In this document: positions 26,449-34,649 of the stretch, one piece after another
How the letters are laid out: each line of letters begins with the position of its first letter
Numbering within the stretch: position 1 is the stretch's first letter
Assembly: GCF_047739745.1 (NCBI RefSeq)
Contig: NZ_JBLLVA010000012.1
Span: 97,757-161,756, forward strand
Source: Pseudaminobacter sp047739745
Lineage (GTDB): Bacteria > Pseudomonadota > Alphaproteobacteria > Rhizobiales > Rhizobiaceae
Reading direction: 5' to 3'
Length of the DNA: 64,000 nucleotides
The notes under the pieces: generated by a model
Databases searched by the model: none
Told to the model about the DNA's origin: nothing
The model's input: the letters and a program-made list of their open reading frames with translations, nothing else
Position numbers and translations under genes: made by a program

Positions 26449-26740
26449 CATTTACATCCTCTGTCGGAGTTTTTTTGTCGCCGGGCCTGCCGTCTGGATT
26501 CGGCGTCGGTGCCTCCCGAACATCCCGAGGTGGAGGTTGGACATGGGCAGGCTCTGGTGAGGCTTCTTTGTTGTCGGGATTGCGGGTGTTCTTCTCTTTT
26601 TCGATTTTCCTGGTAAGTCCGACACCATTTACGGGCGGCTTGTTACCGGCCGCCTCTTGCGAAAAGACATCGCTTGGGTCAGGCCCAGACCGGACCGGAT
26701 ACTTTCGGGCGCCGGATTCATACGCATATTTCCGGGGCAT
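26432..26740 (-). CDS. small disordered hydrophilic protein (FSQEAA family, copy 2)
   Basis: A 102-residue, proline- and charge-rich protein starting MPRKYAYESGARKYPVRSG. The ATG at 26740 is preceded by GGAG. It shares the GARK(F/Y)-x-(9-10)-S-x-x-FSQEAA-x-NK core with the gene at 23318-23629; the remainder (EKEKNTRNPDNKEASPEPAH) is unlike its relative apart from composition. Predicted disordered and cytosolic. Function unknown. Its last codons form part of a plus-strand terminator hairpin. Confidence 0.7.
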   Translation of the reverse strand: MPRKYAYESGARKYPVRSGPDPSDVFSQEAAGNKPPVNGVGLTRKIEKEKNTRNPDNKEASPEPAHVQPPPRDVREAPTPNPDGRPGDKKTPTEDVNEKPAS

Positions 26741-26975
26741 TGGAGAAACTCCATGAACCGGAACAACGCTGCGCTGCAAGGCACGGTTCCATGGCGGGTC
26801 CTGAGGCGAGCCAGGTCACAAATTCCACATGGCCGTTTAGACGGAGACAGGAGGCGAGCAGCAGGGCACGGTTCCTGCTTAGCCCGCGACGCCATAATCA
26901 GTTCAGGACGACGCAGCCCGGCAACGGTTCTGCACTCGCCGGCAAGCCAGTATCCCGGCACATTGGCGGCTGGCG

Positions 26976-27131
26976 TCAGTGCGGTATCATGTCATGCTGC
27001 TCAACCGCTTGGGGTGCCTCGGATGTCAGCATTTGCACCAGGATCGCTCCTGCAAGTATCCCACCGATCACCAGCCTGACGGAGCCTCGGAGAAAGCGGA
27101 GCACAAGTCGCAATGGGAGTGAGTGCTTCAT
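26976..27131 (-). CDS. small single-helix membrane protein
   Basis: A 51-residue reading frame: a basic N-terminus (MKHSLPLRLVLRFLRGSVRL), one hydrophobic helix (VIGGILAGAILVQML) and a short acidic tail. The shortened, still recognisable copy at 25828-25965 conserves the protein ends, which supports coding. No strong ribosome site is visible. Function unknown. Confidence 0.55.
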   Translation of the reverse strand: MKHSLPLRLVLRFLRGSVRLVIGGILAGAILVQMLTSEAPQAVEQHDMIPH

Positions 27132-27217
27132 TTCGCAACAAACGAGTGGCAGCCTTCACGGTTCCGCTCCGTGAGGCCGGTGGTTTTTAACGCCCTAACT
27201 TCGATCGGAAAACGACG

Positions 27218-27724
27218 TCAACTGCCTGAATTCGGCTTTCGCTGATCAGCGCGAGCGTCCCATGGTCTTACGAAGAGACCCTGCCACATGCCAAGCTTGC
27301 GGCGCTTAGCTTGCTCCTGATCTGCGGCAAAGGCCTTCTTGGAGTATCGCGGCCAGTCTAGCGCGTGACCATTGCGGACCAGCCACGACGACACGCTCTG
27401 ACCGTCGGCTCGAAAACAGTTGCCAACGAAGCGCTGATAACGATCCCGCTCCACGAACTCGCATCGCGTCGGCCGTGATCGAGAAAGGAATTCAGCGAGG
27501 GCGTTCGCCGCGACTTGGCCGCAGCGGTAGTCACGGTCGGTCTCATCCTGGCATAGCTGCCAGCTCTCCGGCGCGTCGACCCCGTTGAACCTGATGCGCT
27601 CGCCTTTGATCTCGATCGTGTCGCCGTCAATGACTGCGGCGCGGCCGACGATCGCATCGTCAGCTGCGGCCGTTGTGATAAGCGCTGAGGTGACAGCGAA
27701 TAAAACAGCAGTTCTCAATGGCAA
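27218..27724 (-). CDS. thermonuclease-family (SNase-like) secreted nuclease
   Basis: A 168-residue protein with a signal peptide of about 21 residues (MPLRTAVLFAVTSALITTAAA). The staphylococcal nuclease pattern is present: VIDGDTIEIKGERIRFNGVDAPE, then catalytic arginine and glutamate positions in CEFVERDRYQRFVGNCF, and SWLVRNGHALDW. It is expected to act in the periplasm or outside on DNA or RNA. It overlaps the preceding small secreted-protein gene by 10 bp, so the two are probably one operon. Confidence 0.9.
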   Translation of the reverse strand: MPLRTAVLFAVTSALITTAAADDAIVGRAAVIDGDTIEIKGERIRFNGVDAPESWQLCQDETDRDYRCGQVAANALAEFLSRSRPTRCEFVERDRYQRFVGNCFRADGQSVSSWLVRNGHALDWPRYSKKAFAADQEQAKRRKLGMWQGLFVRPWDARADQRKPNSGS

Positions 27725-27867
27725 TGAACTGAGCCTGCGCTGTTATCCATGTGGCAGCATTGACCGGGTGGTGAGCTTTTCCGGCATCCGCCACCATGCG
27801 CAGTGGCAGACACGACGCCAAATAAAACACACACAGCCGCGACAACGGCCAACTTTGCAGATTTCAT
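27715..27867 (-). CDS. small secreted Cys/His-rich peptide
   Basis: A 50-residue frame starting MKSAKLAVVAAVCVLFGVVS, a clear signal peptide, then AHGGGCRKSSPPGQCCHMDN and SAGSVHCH. Four cysteines and four histidines in the mature 28 residues suggest metal binding. GGGAG lies eight bases before the ATG, and the end overlaps the nuclease start by 10 bp, so translational coupling is likely. I know the GQCCH-x-D-x-x-x-G-x-x-HCH pattern only as a small family of unknown role. Confidence 0.65.
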   Translation of the reverse strand: MKSAKLAVVAAVCVLFGVVSATAHGGGCRKSSPPGQCCHMDNSAGSVHCH

Positions 27868-28561
27868 AGTGGTTTCTCCCAAGCCCGGCCAGAGCAAAGC
27901 ACCAATAAGTAGTATCGGCAAGCATGAAGGCTTGGGCCAGAGGTCAAACGGCTTTCCAGAAAGCAAGGCGGAACGGCAATGAGCACTGTCACCATCACGT
28001 GGGCCCATGAGCATCTGAGGCGCTATGGCAGACAGATCAACGTGCTAACCCATCGCCTCCCGAATCTCCTGCCGCGCATGTCAATCTGGTGGGCAATCGG
28101 GCGAAGACGAAGGTCATTCCAAACCTGACCAAGCAGACGGGCTGCCGTGACAAACCAAGGCGAAGGCGATCGGCGAAGTCGTCGAGGGGAAGACAGAAAC
28201 GAAGAAGGCACCGCAGATTGCAAGCTGCTAGAACCTGCGCCCCTAGGTCAGAGACGATCAAAACGAGTGATGATGTTCCAACGCCGAGCTGAAAGCTGAC
28301 GCCAAGGGCAAGACAGCCGGCGCAAGCTCTAACGGGGCAGGCCGCACAGGAAAGCTCGTCGGGCGTATCGCCGGTGAATGATGCAGGTGGCGCGACAAAG
28401 CCGCCTGCGGCCGCCCATGTCCCCACGATCCCGCCGAACTGCAGCGTGGAGCGAGTGCGGCCGCATCAGGGGCAAACCATGAGTGCACGATCGACTCTGC
28501 CGCAGGTGGGCAAGCAGCGGGCGCCGCTTTCGTAGCGCAGTGGCCGGCTGTGATAGCGGGC
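27868..28561. other. intergenic, no gene seen
   Basis: About 690 bp. Frames on both strands are compositionally odd and have no ribosome sites. A lysine-rich plus-strand stretch near 28140-28350 faintly recalls CsbD-type stress proteins, but it is crossed by stops. Confidence 0.4.
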
Positions 28562-29626
28562 CTAATAAGTAAAGCATCCGTCGCGGCGGATTTTCCACAC
28601 TGCACCGTATTCGTCAGCTCCGTCGACCTGGACTGGCGTTCTTCTACTCCAATCTCCCTTGTTCGAAGTGACGGCATAAAGCGAATCGCCGTGCGGAATC
28701 AGTGATGGAACGCGACGGCCGAAGAAGTTGCCAATAAGGCCGGCTTCTTCAGCTTGCATTTGAAATGGGAAATTCGGTTCAGGCGGTGTGCTGAAAAGCC
28801 TAATCGGGCCTTTCCAACTCCCGTCTGCATACCGCCAGACTTCCCCGCGCGGCCAGTATCCGACATAAAGTTCACCGCAATAGAAGGCAAAGCTTTGCGG
28901 TTCTGCAGACCATGTGAGCGCTTCTTTAGGGGCGGTGCTCCACGATCTAAGTTGGTGCCCATCGAACGAGTACATCTTTCCTGTTGGGTATTCGCCTACA
29001 AGCGTTGTGCGGCCGAAGCTGATTGAGGAGTAGAACTGGTTGCTCGGCTTGTTCACGATCGGCAGCATCCTTCCGGGGCAGGACCATACTTGGCCGTCGC
29101 GTCGCATACGGCACCACTTGCCACCTCGGAAAAGCAGCACGTCTCCATGGCTGGTTCCGATGGCGACGCCTTGCCTCTTGGCGGCAAACATCAACGGGAC
29201 TGTGCGCGGGAGGATTGAGACCGATCGGCAGCCATTGCCGCGGCAGGCAGTTATACGCCCATTGGTATGTGAAAAGGTCCAGCCGTTCGCTCTAAACGGC
29301 TCGCAAGGTGCGAATTCGGCCGCCTCGAAGCGACCGTTGCGCAGCGCGAATTGTTCATTGTTTCCTAAATCCCACACGCGCAACTCGTCGGCGTGTTGGA
29401 AAAGCTGAGCGAAGTGTATGTCGGCTGACGGGCGGCCTACAGCTTCCACCGACAGCTTGCCCTCCGGCGCTGTTGTCCAGCGGTGCTCGTAAGCAAATGC
29501 GCAATACGTTTGCCAGCCCGAGACACTAATTTCCTTATACTTTGGCGACTGGATTTGTTGCGCTGAAAACCAAAACGCAAGGATTGCCGCGAGAGTGACA
29601 ACGCCAACGGAAAACCACGACGTCAC
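28562..29626 (-). CDS. membrane-anchored, probable beta-propeller protein
   Basis: A 354-residue protein with one N-terminal anchor (WFSVGVVTLAAILAFWFSA) and a periplasmic body rich in W, Y, G and repeating blade-like strands (LFRGGKWCRM; EYPTGKMYSFDGHQLRSW; GYWPRGEVWRYADGSWKG). The repeats resemble Kelch- or NHL-type propellers without matching one family. Pairs of cysteines (TACRGNGC; WCRM; WSC) could form disulfides. Function unknown; the gene is single. Confidence 0.7.
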   Translation of the reverse strand: MTSWFSVGVVTLAAILAFWFSAQQIQSPKYKEISVSGWQTYCAFAYEHRWTTAPEGKLSVEAVGRPSADIHFAQLFQHADELRVWDLGNNEQFALRNGRFEAAEFAPCEPFRANGWTFSHTNGRITACRGNGCRSVSILPRTVPLMFAAKRQGVAIGTSHGDVLLFRGGKWCRMRRDGQVWSCPGRMLPIVNKPSNQFYSSISFGRTTLVGEYPTGKMYSFDGHQLRSWSTAPKEALTWSAEPQSFAFYCGELYVGYWPRGEVWRYADGSWKGPIRLFSTPPEPNFPFQMQAEEAGLIGNFFGRRVPSLIPHGDSLYAVTSNKGDWSRRTPVQVDGADEYGAVWKIRRDGCFTY

Positions 29627-29685
29627 AACTAGCCCCTGTGCAATGCGTCGCTCCGCTTATCAGACTGCAAGCTATAGTTCCAGCG

Positions 29686-29731
29686 AGTCCGGTCGCGGGG
29701 GGGGGGCGGACCTTGCGGGCGCGACCGGACT
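29686..29731. repeat. inverted repeat with a ten-G loop
   Basis: AGTCCGGTCGC at 29686-29696 and GCGACCGGACT at 29721-29731 form an 11-bp perfect stem. The loop contains an uninterrupted run of ten G at 29697-29706, a probable slippage site. It begins a gene-free block that runs to 30108. Confidence 0.7.
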
Positions 29732-29771
29732 CTGCCGTCGCGGGAGCGAACGACGGTGATTTCCTAGCATA

Positions 29772-29850
29772 ACGGATAGCTGAGACAAGCGGGCATGACC
29801 GGTGGAGTGGGTCGGCAGCAATACCCTTCTGCTTGGACGAGGTAGCGGGC
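29772..29850. repeat. direct repeat copy A in a gene-free block
   Basis: Begins ACGGATAGCTGAGACAAGCG and contains TGGGTCGGCAGC and CTTGGACGAGG. It matches copy B at 29962-30048 in order, with copy B longer by a few bases. Neither copy codes for a plausible protein. Confidence 0.6.
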
Positions 29851-29893
29851 CCGGCCGAGGGTAGGGGGGCGCTGCGACCGGGCCCCTGCTACC
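29841..29893. repeat. large GC-rich hairpin
   Basis: GGTAGCGGGCCCGG on the left pairs with CCGGGCCCCTGCTACC on the right except for two bulged bases, around a 20-bp loop. It overlaps the end of direct repeat A. No T run follows, so it is not a classic terminator; a structured RNA or a recombination site is possible. Confidence 0.55.
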
Positions 29894-29961
29894 TTCGAGG
29901 CCTTCCTTTCCAGTAACGGTGCCGTTTTACCACGCGGGATTCGTGAGAAGATATTGCCTGT

Positions 29962-30048
29962 ACGGATTAGCTCGACCGAGCGGGCCTGACCGCCGTGCTG
30001 TGGGTGGGTCGGCAGCCAGGCCCTACTGCCTGGACAAGGCAGCCTGCC
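29962..30048. repeat. direct repeat copy B in a gene-free block
   Basis: Begins ACGGATTAGCTCGACCGAGC and contains TGGGTCGGCAGCC and CCTGGACAAGGCAG, parallel to copy A 190 bp to the left. A short CAGGCCCTACTGCCTG dyad lies inside. Confidence 0.6.
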
Positions 30049-30108
30049 ATTTTAGCGAGCGCTGAAACGCTTTCTCATTAACACAGGATAGCCGAACCGG
30101 CTTGGTTG

Positions 30109-30324
30109 CTACGATGAGATTCTTGCGAGGATTGCGCGAATGTCCGCTTTAGAAAGTTCGAATGTGTAACGGTACTTGGACTTGTCATGATAGATGCCGT
30201 CTACAAGGACCGAAACCGTCACGTGGTCATCCTTTCCTGGATGAACGTCGTCTTCTTCTACAGGGCGATCAAAAATCGTCTTGGAACTGCCGCTTCGTTT
30301 CGCCGGCATTACCTGAACCCGCAT
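30109..30324 (-). CDS. hypothetical small protein
   Basis: A 71-residue protein starting MRVQVMPAKRSGSSKTIFDR. The ATG at 30324 is preceded by GGGAGG at six bases; a longer frame to 30423 lacks such a site. The C-terminal half (HVTVSVLVDGIYHDKSKYRY, then TFELSKADIRAILARI) has a strand-strand-helix pattern. I do not recognise the family. It may follow the tiny membrane-protein gene upstream in one transcript. Confidence 0.6.
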   Translation of the reverse strand: MRVQVMPAKRSGSSKTIFDRPVEEDDVHPGKDDHVTVSVLVDGIYHDKSKYRYTFELSKADIRAILARISS

Positions 30325-30435
30325 AGGAACCCTCCCAAGTCCGTCTACACCCAGGCAGATAAACCGCGTGCACCCTTTTTGTTCCTTTGGTGCTCGCTGC
30401 TCTTTCTCCAACCCATGAGCCATCTCAGCACAGGG

Positions 30436-30537
30436 TCAATACGGCCAGGAGGCGATGGCCCATAGGATACCTGCCGCAGCTCCCACCATCACCGTGACGT
30501 AGAACCAATCCTGCCAACTTGGTTGTGGCGGACGCAT
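30436..30537 (-). CDS. tiny single-helix membrane protein
   Basis: A 33-residue frame: MRPPQPSWQDWFYVTVMVGA, AAGILWAIASWPY. One helix fills most of it. CGGGAGG lies about ten bases before the ATG. It is one of several such frames in this region, but support is limited by its size. Confidence 0.4.
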   Translation of the reverse strand: MRPPQPSWQDWFYVTVMVGAAAGILWAIASWPY

Positions 30538-30587
30538 CGCGCGGCGCACCTCCCGTCACATCTTACCCCCAAACCGAAGGAAATCAC

Positions 30588-30850
30588 ATGGACAACACCG
30601 TTCCGGCCGGAGCGGCGATGCTGCTCGACTTCACTCTATCCGACAGATGGCGGGAGGCGCCGCCAGAGCGCTGAAAACCATCTTCGGCCACCGCCAGAAG
30701 CATCTTTCAAAGCCGATCACCAAGATGACGATCGGCGACCTTATCGACGCGCAAGCGGGGGGTACAAGCCGAGAACACGCCTGGGGTTGAGCAACGCGCA
30801 CGACGCTGGTCAGCAGGCCGTTCGGCCTACTGGCGTCAGTCGGATTTTAC
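30588..30850 (+). pseudogene. relic of a phage-type endolysin/muramidase
   Basis: GAAGG precedes an ATG at 30588. The frame MDNTVPAGAAMLLDFTLSD stops early, and a shifted frame continues KTIFGHRQKHLSKPITKMTI, GDLIDAQAGG, which matches the conserved part of rhizobial prophage muramidases (IFGHNQ-x-x-LSKPLT-x-MT). Later pieces such as TLVSRPFGLLASVGFY fall in yet another frame. At least two frameshifts and a stop make it non-functional. It suggests former prophage DNA, although no other phage gene is seen. Confidence 0.55.
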
Positions 30851-31169
30851 AGCCGGCCGACCTCGAGGAATTGCTCGGTGCGGTCGGAATTGATCTGGTG
30901 CGGTTCCGCACCGAGGTGAGGGGGTGCGGATTAACCGACTACATCGGTGCATGGTGCCGCATTCCGTGGGCCAAGGAATGGTCGGGTGCCCGTTTGCGGC
31001 GGGAGGGAAATCAAGCGGTCGCAAATCTGGCGGCGCAATGAGGTGCATTAAGGAGGGTGCAGGCGCAGGCTTGCCTTCACGCGTTCCAATCGGCTCGTGT
31101 TCCCGAGTGGCCGGATCGATCGCCGATATGTAGGCTTGTCGGCGGGCTCCTCTTTCTTGGAAGCAGCAG

Positions 31170-31304
31170 TCACACCAACAGTTTAGCGACTACCGTTATG
31201 GCGCCAACGGCAACGAGTGCCAGGCGAATGGCGATCGCACGGCGGGCGAGGCGGGCACGGCGGGTTTTCTCGCCGGTCCAATCATATCGAGATTCGTAGT
31301 TCAT
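31170..31304 (-). CDS. small single-helix membrane protein
   Basis: A 44-residue frame: MNYESRYDWTGEKTRRARLA, a basic stretch, then IRLALVAVGAITVVAKLLV. The polar-basic-hydrophobic layout is typical of a tail-inserted small protein. The ribosome site is weak (GGTGA). The rest of 30851-31746 holds nothing I can support. Confidence 0.45.
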   Translation of the reverse strand: MNYESRYDWTGEKTRRARLARRAIAIRLALVAVGAITVVAKLLV

Positions 31305-31746
31305 TCACCACGACTGGCAGAGCAGTCCTACCATTGAGTTAAGATTGAAGATCGCAGCGCTGAGATAGCGGAAGCTAAGCGATAAGCGGTCGGTCACCAA
31401 ACGCGCCGTTTCCTCGTGAGATGGCAGTGGCGGCTTAGAGGACCGTAGTGTCCATAGGTCGAGCACGGTTGAAATTCTAATATTATCGATGCCGGGACTT
31501 GTGACGCTGAAGCTGGAAAACACCCCGCCTGGATCACGGCGAGTAGGCCAAGAAAGGCCAGTATAGCCACCGGAGCTGTCTTGAAGCTAAGAGCTTGCCG
31601 GCGACGTAAGAAATGGCGGCTCCTTCTGAGACCGCCTAGACGGCTTTCGCTTCCCTCATGCAGCGACATTGGCCGAGATCATGCGGAGCGGCAAGAGGAT
31701 CCTCGAAACGTTGGATCCCGTGACTAACCGGTTCGGTTTTGCTTGC

Positions 31747-31911
31747 CTAACCCAAACGGCCCTCCGCAGCCGACCTCAGCTTTGCTGCGGCTGCCTGACG
31801 GCGCACGCGGGCTGGCGATGGGAGAAGTGCTACAGGAGCGTGCCGGGCATTTTCTTTCAGAATGCGGCATCCCAGCCACGTAAGGCCGATGAGAGCGACC
31901 AGTCTAAACAT
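31747..31911 (-). CDS. small membrane protein with strong ribosome site
   Basis: A 54-residue frame starting MFRLVALIGLTWLGCRILKE, one short helix, followed by a basic alanine-rich tail. AAAGGAGGT lies five bases before the ATG at 31911, among the best ribosome sites in the window. A longer in-frame ORF starting at 31992 has no such site. Function unknown. Confidence 0.6.
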   Translation of the reverse strand: MFRLVALIGLTWLGCRILKENARHAPVALLPSPARVRRQAAAAKLRSAAEGRLG

Positions 31912-32032
31912 ATAGGACCTCCTTTCGACGCCGAACTCCACAGCAGCGGAGGAGTTCCGTTGCAAAGCAGGGCCATTTTTCGAATAAGACAAGACGCAAC
32001 TGAATCAACAGAACCATCGGCACTCCGGACGA

Positions 32033-32932
32033 TTATGAGATCCGATATTCGCTACCGTCATCAAATTGGGCAGGTTGATCGAGGTATTTTCCCTTCTCAG
32101 GTACCGCGACGCGATCGAAGTCTCGGGCAAGCTCATGCAGTGCTCCTCGCATTTCCCTGCCTTTCATCGCTGGCCCATGGCCGGTGATTACCAGTTCCGG
32201 ATCGAGCGACGCCAGCAACTCCACCGATGCGCGAGCATTGTGCCAGTTCGTCGTGTAGTACATAGGCGGACCATGCATTTCGGGTTCTTGGAATGTTACC
32301 GCGTAAGCCGATTCCTGGCGCGTGGTAATGAATGCGTCACCGGCAACAACCGTCCGGTCCGCCTCACGCCACAGAGACACATGACCAGGTGTATGCCCCG
32401 GGGTATGCAGCCATTTCCATCCGGGCATACCGGGCACTGATCCATCGTAAGGCAGCGGCTGCAGCCGGCGGCTCACGTTCACCGGACCACGTGGATAAAA
32501 CGGCGACAAGAGGGACATGAGCCCTCCACCCACCCATGGGTCGGGGGGCGGATAAGACGCGCTGCCGTTGAGGTAAGGCCGCTCCAGCTCGTGAGCAAAG
32601 ACTGGTACTTCCCAACGGTCCGCCAGCTCTTCGAGCGCACCCACATGGTCGAAGTGCCCATGCGTCAGAATGATCGCGGATGGCCGAGAGTCGGTACCAA
32701 AGCGTTTGTCCGCGGCCTCGGTGACCAGTCCGGTCGTGCCCATGACACCCGCATCTATAAGAACCCACTCGCGGTCGCCCGCACCGTGTTGTCCGAAGAA
32801 CACAACATTGACAATGCCCAACCGGCGATAAGCGAGATCGGAGGCAATTTCATATGTGCTATCGTCGCGCGCATGATCCTTGTCGGGGTTGTCGGCTCGG
32901 CCAGCCGGATCGAGGGATAATTGCCGTCCCAT
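32033..32932 (-). CDS. MBL-fold metallo-hydrolase
   Basis: A 299-residue metallo-beta-lactamase-fold enzyme. THGHFDH at residues 90-96 is the metal signature; further ligands are the histidines in HTPGHTPGHVSLW, the Asp in AGDAF and the His in ITGHGP. The N-terminus begins with about 25 polar residues before the fold. Family members hydrolyse thioesters, lactones, phosphodiesters or other substrates; none can be assigned. It is a single gene. Confidence 0.9.
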   Translation of the reverse strand: MGRQLSLDPAGRADNPDKDHARDDSTYEIASDLAYRRLGIVNVVFFGQHGAGDREWVLIDAGVMGTTGLVTEAADKRFGTDSRPSAIILTHGHFDHVGALEELADRWEVPVFAHELERPYLNGSASYPPPDPWVGGGLMSLLSPFYPRGPVNVSRRLQPLPYDGSVPGMPGWKWLHTPGHTPGHVSLWREADRTVVAGDAFITTRQESAYAVTFQEPEMHGPPMYYTTNWHNARASVELLASLDPELVITGHGPAMKGREMRGALHELARDFDRVAVPEKGKYLDQPAQFDDGSEYRIS

Positions 32933-33139
32933 GGCTGAGTCCTTTTCGGATGCTGTGGACGATTCGGAGGTTGTGGAAAATTCGGTTTGAACGAAACGCT
33001 GGGCCGATACTGGAGTTCCGTCGGATCACACAGAATCGTGGCTCTCGCCGATAATCTGGATCTTTTGCGGCAGATGAATTCATACGGCCGCCGGTTGGTG
33101 GCAAGTTTTAGCCAGAACGGCGAAAGCAGAACGCGTGTT

Positions 33140-33319
33140 TTAAGACTGTTTCCCTTTTCCTAGCTCGCGCTGTTTCAAAAGCCGGGCTTCGCGCAACAAC
33201 GAGGGCCGATGCATGCCGAGCAAATCGATCAACTCCCGTGCCTGGGCTTCAGTGATCCCTGTATCGCGCGCGAGCGAACGAGCTTGATTGTTCTTTGAGG
33301 ATTCTCCGTTGTCGGACAT
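33140..33319 (-). CDS. small conserved rhizobial protein
   Basis: A 59-residue protein, MSDNGESSKNNQARSLARDT and onward, with the block ITEAQARELIDLLGMHRPSLLREARLLK that recurs in many small Hyphomicrobiales proteins near stress genes. It is helical, soluble and without known function. A terminator separates it from the YflT-like gene upstream, so it has its own promoter. Confidence 0.7.
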   Translation of the reverse strand: MSDNGESSKNNQARSLARDTGITEAQARELIDLLGMHRPSLLREARLLKQRELGKGKQS

Positions 33320-33380
33320 GGGACTCTCACCGGTGACTGCACGAACGGCTGGCTGTGCTGCATGTTCCATCAACCTCAAC

Positions 33381-33408
33381 AAAAAGCCCGCCGCGCACCG
33401 GGGCGGGC
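33381..33408 (-). terminator. intrinsic terminator of the YflT-like gene
   Basis: On the minus strand GCCCGCC and GGCGGGC pair around a nine-base loop and are followed by TTTTT (33381-33385). It lies 22 bp after the stop of the gene ending at 33430. Confidence 0.75.
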
Positions 33409-33429
33409 CCTGCCGATGCCCCGCTGGCA

Positions 33430-34017
33430 TTATCTCAGATTTCGAAGGCGCAGCCGCTCGGCTGCGATTTCTGCATCTGTATAGTCAGGATTGCTTTCAT
33501 CGAAGCGGGTCCAGCCTTCGCCAGCGTAGATTTCTCGCCGACGAGCAATGTCAACGGCGGCGTCTGATGACAATATCACCCTGGCGGCTGGAGCAAGGTT
33601 GTCTTCGACGCGTGCGGTTACCAATGTACCACCCCGCCGCACACCTTCGGCATAAACATGGGCGTCCTCTTCGCTCACTCCGTCGTCGGTAAGAGCTCCA
33701 ATCAGTCCGCCGGCAACGCCACCGGCAGCGGCTCCAGCTGCCGCGCCGGCTAATGTTGAGGCCAGCCATCCAGCGGCTACTACCGGTCCAATCCCAGGGA
33801 TAGCCATCATTCCCAGGCCGGCAAGCAAGCCGCCGGCCCCACCGACGACCGCGCCTAGCCCCGCGCCTGCGGCCGCGCCTTCCGACGCATTCGAATCGTT
33901 CTCCTCACCGCGCCCTACAATACTGATGTCGGAGCTTGGAATACCTTCGCTTTCCAAGGCATTCACTGCCCTACGCGCGTCAGCATGATTGTCGAATAGT
34001 CCGGTGATCGTCTGCAT
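33430..34017 (-). CDS. general stress protein with YflT/17M-like domain
   Basis: A 195-residue protein. MQTITGLFDNHADARRAVNA, LESEGIPSSDISIVGR form the N-terminal domain of the heat-induced YflT/GSP17M group. A glycine- and alanine-rich middle (GAGLGAVVGGAGGLLAGLGM) could form membrane-seeking helices, and the tail repeats the first fold (HVYAEGVRRGGTLVTARV). AGGAG precedes the ATG at 34017. A general stress role is inferred from the family. It has its own terminator. Confidence 0.82.
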   Translation of the reverse strand: MQTITGLFDNHADARRAVNALESEGIPSSDISIVGRGEENDSNASEGAAAGAGLGAVVGGAGGLLAGLGMMAIPGIGPVVAAGWLASTLAGAAAGAAAGGVAGGLIGALTDDGVSEEDAHVYAEGVRRGGTLVTARVEDNLAPAARVILSSDAAVDIARRREIYAGEGWTRFDESNPDYTDAEIAAERLRLRNLR

Positions 34018-34060
34018 CTCTGTTTCTCCTGAATGAGAGGAAGGCAAAAGGGTGCCCAGG

Positions 34061-34378
34061 TTATTTGGCGCCTTCGGTGATGTTGCCTTGATAATCGAGG
34101 GCTACTTCAACCATGGCCCCGCCCTTATCGGCCTTAGCTCGCCAAATCCCATCCTCTCCGAGTTTCAGATCGGCCACGTTGCTGTATCCCTTATCCTCGA
34201 TGCGGGACTTGGCTTGCGCTTCTGTAAAGCTGTTCTCACCGGCGACGGGGGCTGTCGGATTTGCGGTGTCGGGGGTGGTTACGGCAGGGGTTTCGGGGTT
34301 GGGTGTAGTCGGCGCGGTTTGAGCATAGACGGCGCCGCTCGACGCAAGCGCGGTACATAGGGCCAAAGCAATCTTCAT
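34061..34378 (-). CDS. secreted PepSY-like protein
   Basis: A 105-residue protein with a signal peptide (MKIALALCTALASSGAVYAQ), a proline/threonine-rich linker (TAPTTPNPETPAVTTPDTAN) and a small domain (FTEAQAKSRIEDKGYSNVAD, then WRAKADKGGAMVEVALDYQG) with the PepSY-type helix and sheet pattern. GGAG lies upstream of the ATG. Such proteins are periplasmic inhibitors or binding modules. It precedes the YflT-like gene by 43 bp on the same strand. Confidence 0.8.
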   Translation of the reverse strand: MKIALALCTALASSGAVYAQTAPTTPNPETPAVTTPDTANPTAPVAGENSFTEAQAKSRIEDKGYSNVADLKLGEDGIWRAKADKGGAMVEVALDYQGNITEGAK

Positions 34379-34649
34379 ATGGATTTTCTCCGCTGGGGGA
34401 ATCGAACGGAGGTAAACGGCGCTATCCCAATTTGGTTCAGCTAAAAAGAAAAGCCGCCGCCTGGTGAGAGAAGACGGGCTGATCGGTCTGCACGTCGGGA
34501 TGGAGCCTGGACGATGGCAAATCCGCAGCGATTGTTCGTTCCTTGGCCGCGGAACTCGGAAGGTTGCGGAAGATTGCCGGGAGCTTTGCTGGAACAGATC
34601 GATCCGCACTCGGTTCGGATGAGATGACGCTCCAGTGCAAGAAGTTCAA

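Noticed and set aside
28089..28400. Lysine-rich plus-strand stretch recalling CsbD stress proteins
   Set aside because: The similarity is mainly compositional and the frame is crossed by stop codons.
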